The notes under the pieces are model-generated. The model was given only the letters and a program-made list of their open reading frames with translations, searched no databases and was not told the DNA's origin. This document shows positions 61,732 to 64,000 of a DNA stretch of 64,000 nt, one piece after another. Within the stretch, counting starts at the first letter, position 1; every line of letters begins with the position of its first letter. Both the position numbers and the translations under genes were made by a program. This DNA comes from Mesorhizobium atlanticum (GTDB lineage: Bacteria > Pseudomonadota > Alphaproteobacteria > Rhizobiales > Rhizobiaceae): assembly GCF_003289965.1 (NCBI RefSeq), contig NZ_QMBQ01000001.1, positions 930,001 through 994,000 on the forward strand. The letters run 5' to 3'.

Positions 61732-63012
61732 CTAGTGTTGGAATACCGGCAACGCAGCGCCGGCGTAGCGCGTTGTATTGTCGGCACGCTCGGCTTGCGG
61801 CTGCCGCTGCATGCCGCGGTAGAACATGAGCATCGCCAAAGGCAGCCAGAAGAAGGGCGCGGTTGACGGACCGAAGGAATCGCTCATCTGATTGGCGACG
61901 AGGTAATTCCACACGGAAACCGATGTACCAAGCACCATCACATCCGTCTTTGTCGCCGATTCACTCGCATCGCCGCCGATCAACGTGTGAATGACAGCGC
62001 TGATCAGATACCCCGTGACGAGCAAGACGACGATCGTTACCAACGCGAGACCGGGCACTCCGAGCGTCCTGAAATAGTCGATGAACAGGTTGTGGCTGTG
62101 GGGGGCTATGTCGCCTATCCACTGCCCCGCCCCCACCCCGAGGAACGGATGGGCCAAGCCCAGATTGATCGAAATCGACCACAGGATTTGCCGTGATATC
62201 ATGGAATGCGTATCGCTCCCCGAGAGCTGGTCGAAAAGCAGGCTGTAAGCCCGTGGATTGAAATGCTGCAATGTCCGCAAACACGTAAGAAACAATATCG
62301 GAGCCAAAAATATCCCTGCAATTATTGATATTGAATTCTTCTTTCTCCTTATAAGATATATACTGTATAGAACAAAGAATACCCCAAGACCAACCACACC
62401 AACCACGAAATTGGTCTTTGAACCTGATTTCACCAGACCCAAGAGCACGGCCATGAGGCAGCCTAAGAGAAGAATCCGGTGCCTGCGGGAAACGGTCAAT
62501 CTCGCGGCGACAAGCGGCAGACCGGCCGAGAGGGCAATTCCCAGTTGGTTCGAATGCTTGAAATACCCTTCGGCCCTGTCGTGGAACTTGGCACCGCCCA
62601 GGCCGACCGTCACGAGGCAAGAGGTTACGACGCTCATGATGATCATCGCCGTTATGATCCTTTCAACCGCCTCGGGACCCTTAGGCCTCACGGAGACCGC
62701 CGTCACGGCCGGGATAGCGGCGAAACCAAACACCTGCGCGAAAACCGCGCGTCCGGTCCTGATCGGATCCTCGGCGTAGGTCATCGATAGCAGGGAAAAT
62801 ACAATGATTAGGGCAGATGTCGTCAGCACAGCGGTTGCCAAGGCCGCTTCAGTCCGATGAAGGCGTCTTGCTATCTCGCTGTAGGAGGTGACGCTTACCA
62901 AAGCACAGAACAAGGCCAGCAAGAAGGAAATCGAGCCGTCAGCTCCGCCAATCCGAGCGGCGCCTGGGAACCAGGTCGACAGGATAAGCAGAAGAATGGA
63001 TGCTTGTAGCAT
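61732..63012 (-). CDS. O-antigen/exopolysaccharide polymerase (Wzy-type ligase family)
   Basis: 426 residues with about eleven hydrophobic segments. The Wzy_C-type motif is recognisable: the large loop with HPFLGVGAGQWIGDIAPHSH and then NLFIDYFRTLGVPGLALV, with the conserved Arg and His of the polymerase/ligase family. It joins lipid-linked repeats in the periplasm. It lies 72 bp upstream of the P-loop gene, on the same strand. The coding region is notably less GC-rich near 62.2-62.4 kb than its neighbours. Ligase and polymerase activities cannot be separated by eye; with Wzx and ExoP-like genes near, polymerase is favoured. Confidence 0.85.
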   Translation of the reverse strand: MLQASILLLILSTWFPGAARIGGADGSISFLLALFCALVSVTSYSEIARRLHRTEAALATAVLTTSALIIVFSLLSMTYAEDPIRTGRAVFAQVFGFAAIPAVTAVSVRPKGPEAVERIITAMIIMSVVTSCLVTVGLGGAKFHDRAEGYFKHSNQLGIALSAGLPLVAARLTVSRRHRILLLGCLMAVLLGLVKSGSKTNFVVGVVGLGVFFVLYSIYLIRRKKNSISIIAGIFLAPILFLTCLRTLQHFNPRAYSLLFDQLSGSDTHSMISRQILWSISINLGLAHPFLGVGAGQWIGDIAPHSHNLFIDYFRTLGVPGLALVTIVVLLVTGYLISAVIHTLIGGDASESATKTDVMVLGTSVSVWNYLVANQMSDSFGPSTAPFFWLPLAMLMFYRGMQRQPQAERADNTTRYAGAALPVFQH

Positions 63013-63411
63013 TGGGATGGTCTTGGATTGTGCCGCCGAGGGCGGCCACTTTGTGCTTCCCGGCGGGGCTGTGAATGGGTTGTCGGATGCCGGGAGACAG
63101 GCGCCCGGCGCTAACGCGCGGGGCGATTCAAGGCATGCTGCCGCACGGCGGGTGAATACTCCGCGTGCCTATTCAACAAACAGCGTAAGCTCAGCCGGCG
63201 GATAAGAAAATGAGCGGAAGGGTGCCATTGGGACAGGTCGCCCTACGCCTTTTGTGCGAAGGGTTCCGGGCCCCCACGAACCACGCGAACCACAAACGGC
63301 AAGTGGTCAAAAAAATGATCAAAGGCCTGCTGTCAGGCGTTGGTACGGTGTTGCGGACGTGGGAGACTTGGGGTGCGGCACACTGATTCTTCCAGACCAT
63401 AGGAGATCGCC
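63013..63411. promoter_or_regulatory. Divergent intergenic region between wzy-like and small membrane-protein genes
   Basis: 399 bp that must carry a promoter for the minus-strand polymerase operon and one for the plus-strand gene. Only GC-rich inverted fragments (GCCGG/CCGGC near 63080-63105) and weak open frames are visible. No sigma-factor site could be placed. Confidence 0.4.
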
Positions 63412-63660
63412 GTGCTTTGGAGCCTTGTCGCAGCCGGCGTGATCGGCATCCTGCTGGGATTTAGCGTTCGCGCCCCCGCGCTTATCGTTGCGACAGCGGT
63501 GATCGTCGTGGCCGGGGCCGTCATAGGCAATACGAACGGCTTGTTTGATCGGCATCGCCTACTTTCGATCCTGCTTCTGGTCGTAACGCTGCAATGTGCC
63601 TATTTGGTGGGCCTCTTCGTTGGCCTCATCTGGCGCCGAACCGCGACCCGTGAGCGATGA
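63412..63660 (+). CDS. Hypothetical small membrane protein
   Basis: 82 residues with a GTG start and TAGGAG six bases upstream. It has two or three hydrophobic segments (SLVAAGVIGILLGFSVRAPA, ALIVATAVIVVAGAVIG and LLSILLLVVTLQCAYLVGLF) and a basic C-terminus (WRRTATRER). Small two-to-three-helix proteins in rhizobial exopolysaccharide loci include ExoX-type regulators of the initiating transferase, and the neighbouring gene is such a transferase. I see no convincing ExoX similarity, so no function is assigned. Confidence 0.55.
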   Translation: MLWSLVAAGVIGILLGFSVRAPALIVATAVIVVAGAVIGNTNGLFDRHRLLSILLLVVTLQCAYLVGLFVGLIWRRTATRER

Positions 63661-63706
63661 CCCTCAAAGTGCGTCATCCGGATCCGTCGACGGAATATGC
63701 CTTGGC

Positions 63707-64000
63707 TCAAGATGCCCGGTCGAATTTCATCACGGCGAAGATCGTCCGGCAGAGAATGACTATATCGGCCCATATGGACCAGTTTCGCACGTAACGGCTG
63801 TCGAGAGAGACGCGGCTGGGATAGTCCATTGCGTCTCTGCCCGCCACCTGCCACAGGCCGGTAAGCCCCGGCCGGGTTTGAAGATAGTCCGTGGCACAGG
63901 TACCGTAGCGTTGCAGTTCGTCGGGAACGACCGGTCGAGGGCCGACGCAACTCATCTCGCCGCGCATCACGTTGATGAGCTGAGGCAACTCATCCAGACT
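63707..64000 (-). CDS. Exopolysaccharide initiating sugar transferase (ExoY/bacterial sugar transferase), 5' partial
   Basis: Only the last 97 codons lie inside the window; the gene starts beyond 64000. SLDELPQLINVMRGEMSCVG and GPRPVVPDELQRYG match the conserved C-terminal block of polyprenyl-phosphate hexose/galactose-1-phosphate transferases. RPGLTGLWQVAGRDAMDY and the closing segment (LDSRYVRNWSIWADIVILCR) complete it. It starts repeat-unit synthesis by loading a sugar-phosphate on undecaprenyl phosphate. Its C-terminus faces the end of the small membrane-protein gene, 46 bp away. Confidence 0.92.
   Translation of the reverse strand, partial: SLDELPQLINVMRGEMSCVGPRPVVPDELQRYGTCATDYLQTRPGLTGLWQVAGRDAMDYPSRVSLDSRYVRNWSIWADIVILCRTIFAVMKFDRAS

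Overview
The window is GC-rich with dense genes, frequent 4-bp ATGA/GTGA gene overlaps and GTG/TTG starts. The genes are typical of soil and plant-associated Alphaproteobacteria: Hyu hydantoinases, DadA/HcnB-type oxidases, an ExoY/ExoF/ExoP-type polysaccharide machine and a PrtD-type secretion system. An interspersed palindrome I know from rhizobial genomes is also present. A Rhizobiales chromosome, probably Mesorhizobium or a near relative, fits best. This is inference from gene content and composition, not from a marker gene. I saw no rRNA, tRNA, CRISPR array or intact insertion sequence.

1-17.9 kb is catabolic. It has a 3'-partial 2-hydroxyacid dehydrogenase, a cupin, two aldehyde dehydrogenases (one GabD-like), a tartrate-dehydrogenase-type enzyme, a PuuB-like amine oxidase, two type II HAD hydrolases, a double-GNAT protein and a class III aminotransferase. 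A complete peptide-type ABC importer (Tat-exported binding protein, two permeases, fused ATPase), an Lrp regulator and a DadA-like oxidase follow. Together they look like uptake and oxidation of amines or unusual amino acids.

17.9-25.9 kb is a minus-strand operon, hyuA-hyuB-[2Fe-2S] protein-FAD oxidoreductase. Every junction overlaps by 4 bp. A LysR gene follows, with matching LysR-type boxes on both of its flanks, and then a divergent DadA-like oxidase. 26.3-29.4 kb encodes what reads as a complete thiazoline route: ATC hydrolase, N-carbamoyl-L-cysteine amidohydrolase, then a PLP cysteine desulfhydrase-like enzyme. Upstream is a scar holding the 3' ends of two dead genes, an Asp/Glu-racemase-family relic and an IalB-family relic broken by one missing base.

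30.2-64 kb is a Wzy-type exopolysaccharide and surface-protein locus. Plus strand: ExoP/Wzc kinase, RfaH-like NusG paralogue, nucleotidyltransferase-like/P-loop kinase-like fusion, GT4 glycosyltransferase, ExoF/Wza-like exporter, type I secretion ATPase and HlyD adaptor, PAPS sulfotransferase, Wzx flippase, and a 2023-residue RTX protein with nine cadherin-like repeats and a purple-acid-phosphatase-like domain. Minus strand: ExoY-type sugar transferase (cut by the window edge), Wzy polymerase, P-loop protein, Tat-exported beta-helix protein, a pyruvate kinase-ATP sulfurylase fusion, CysC, a cation/proton antiporter, a PqqD-HPr-kinase-like fusion, a nucleotidyltransferase and a small peptide with a Tat-like leader.

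The sulfotransferase plus dedicated PAPS genes predict a sulfated exopolysaccharide. The two strongest candidates for undescribed biology are the PK-Sat fusion, possibly ATP-recycling PAPS synthesis, and the four-gene operon antiporter / PqqD-HPrK / nucleotidyltransferase / Tat-leader peptide.
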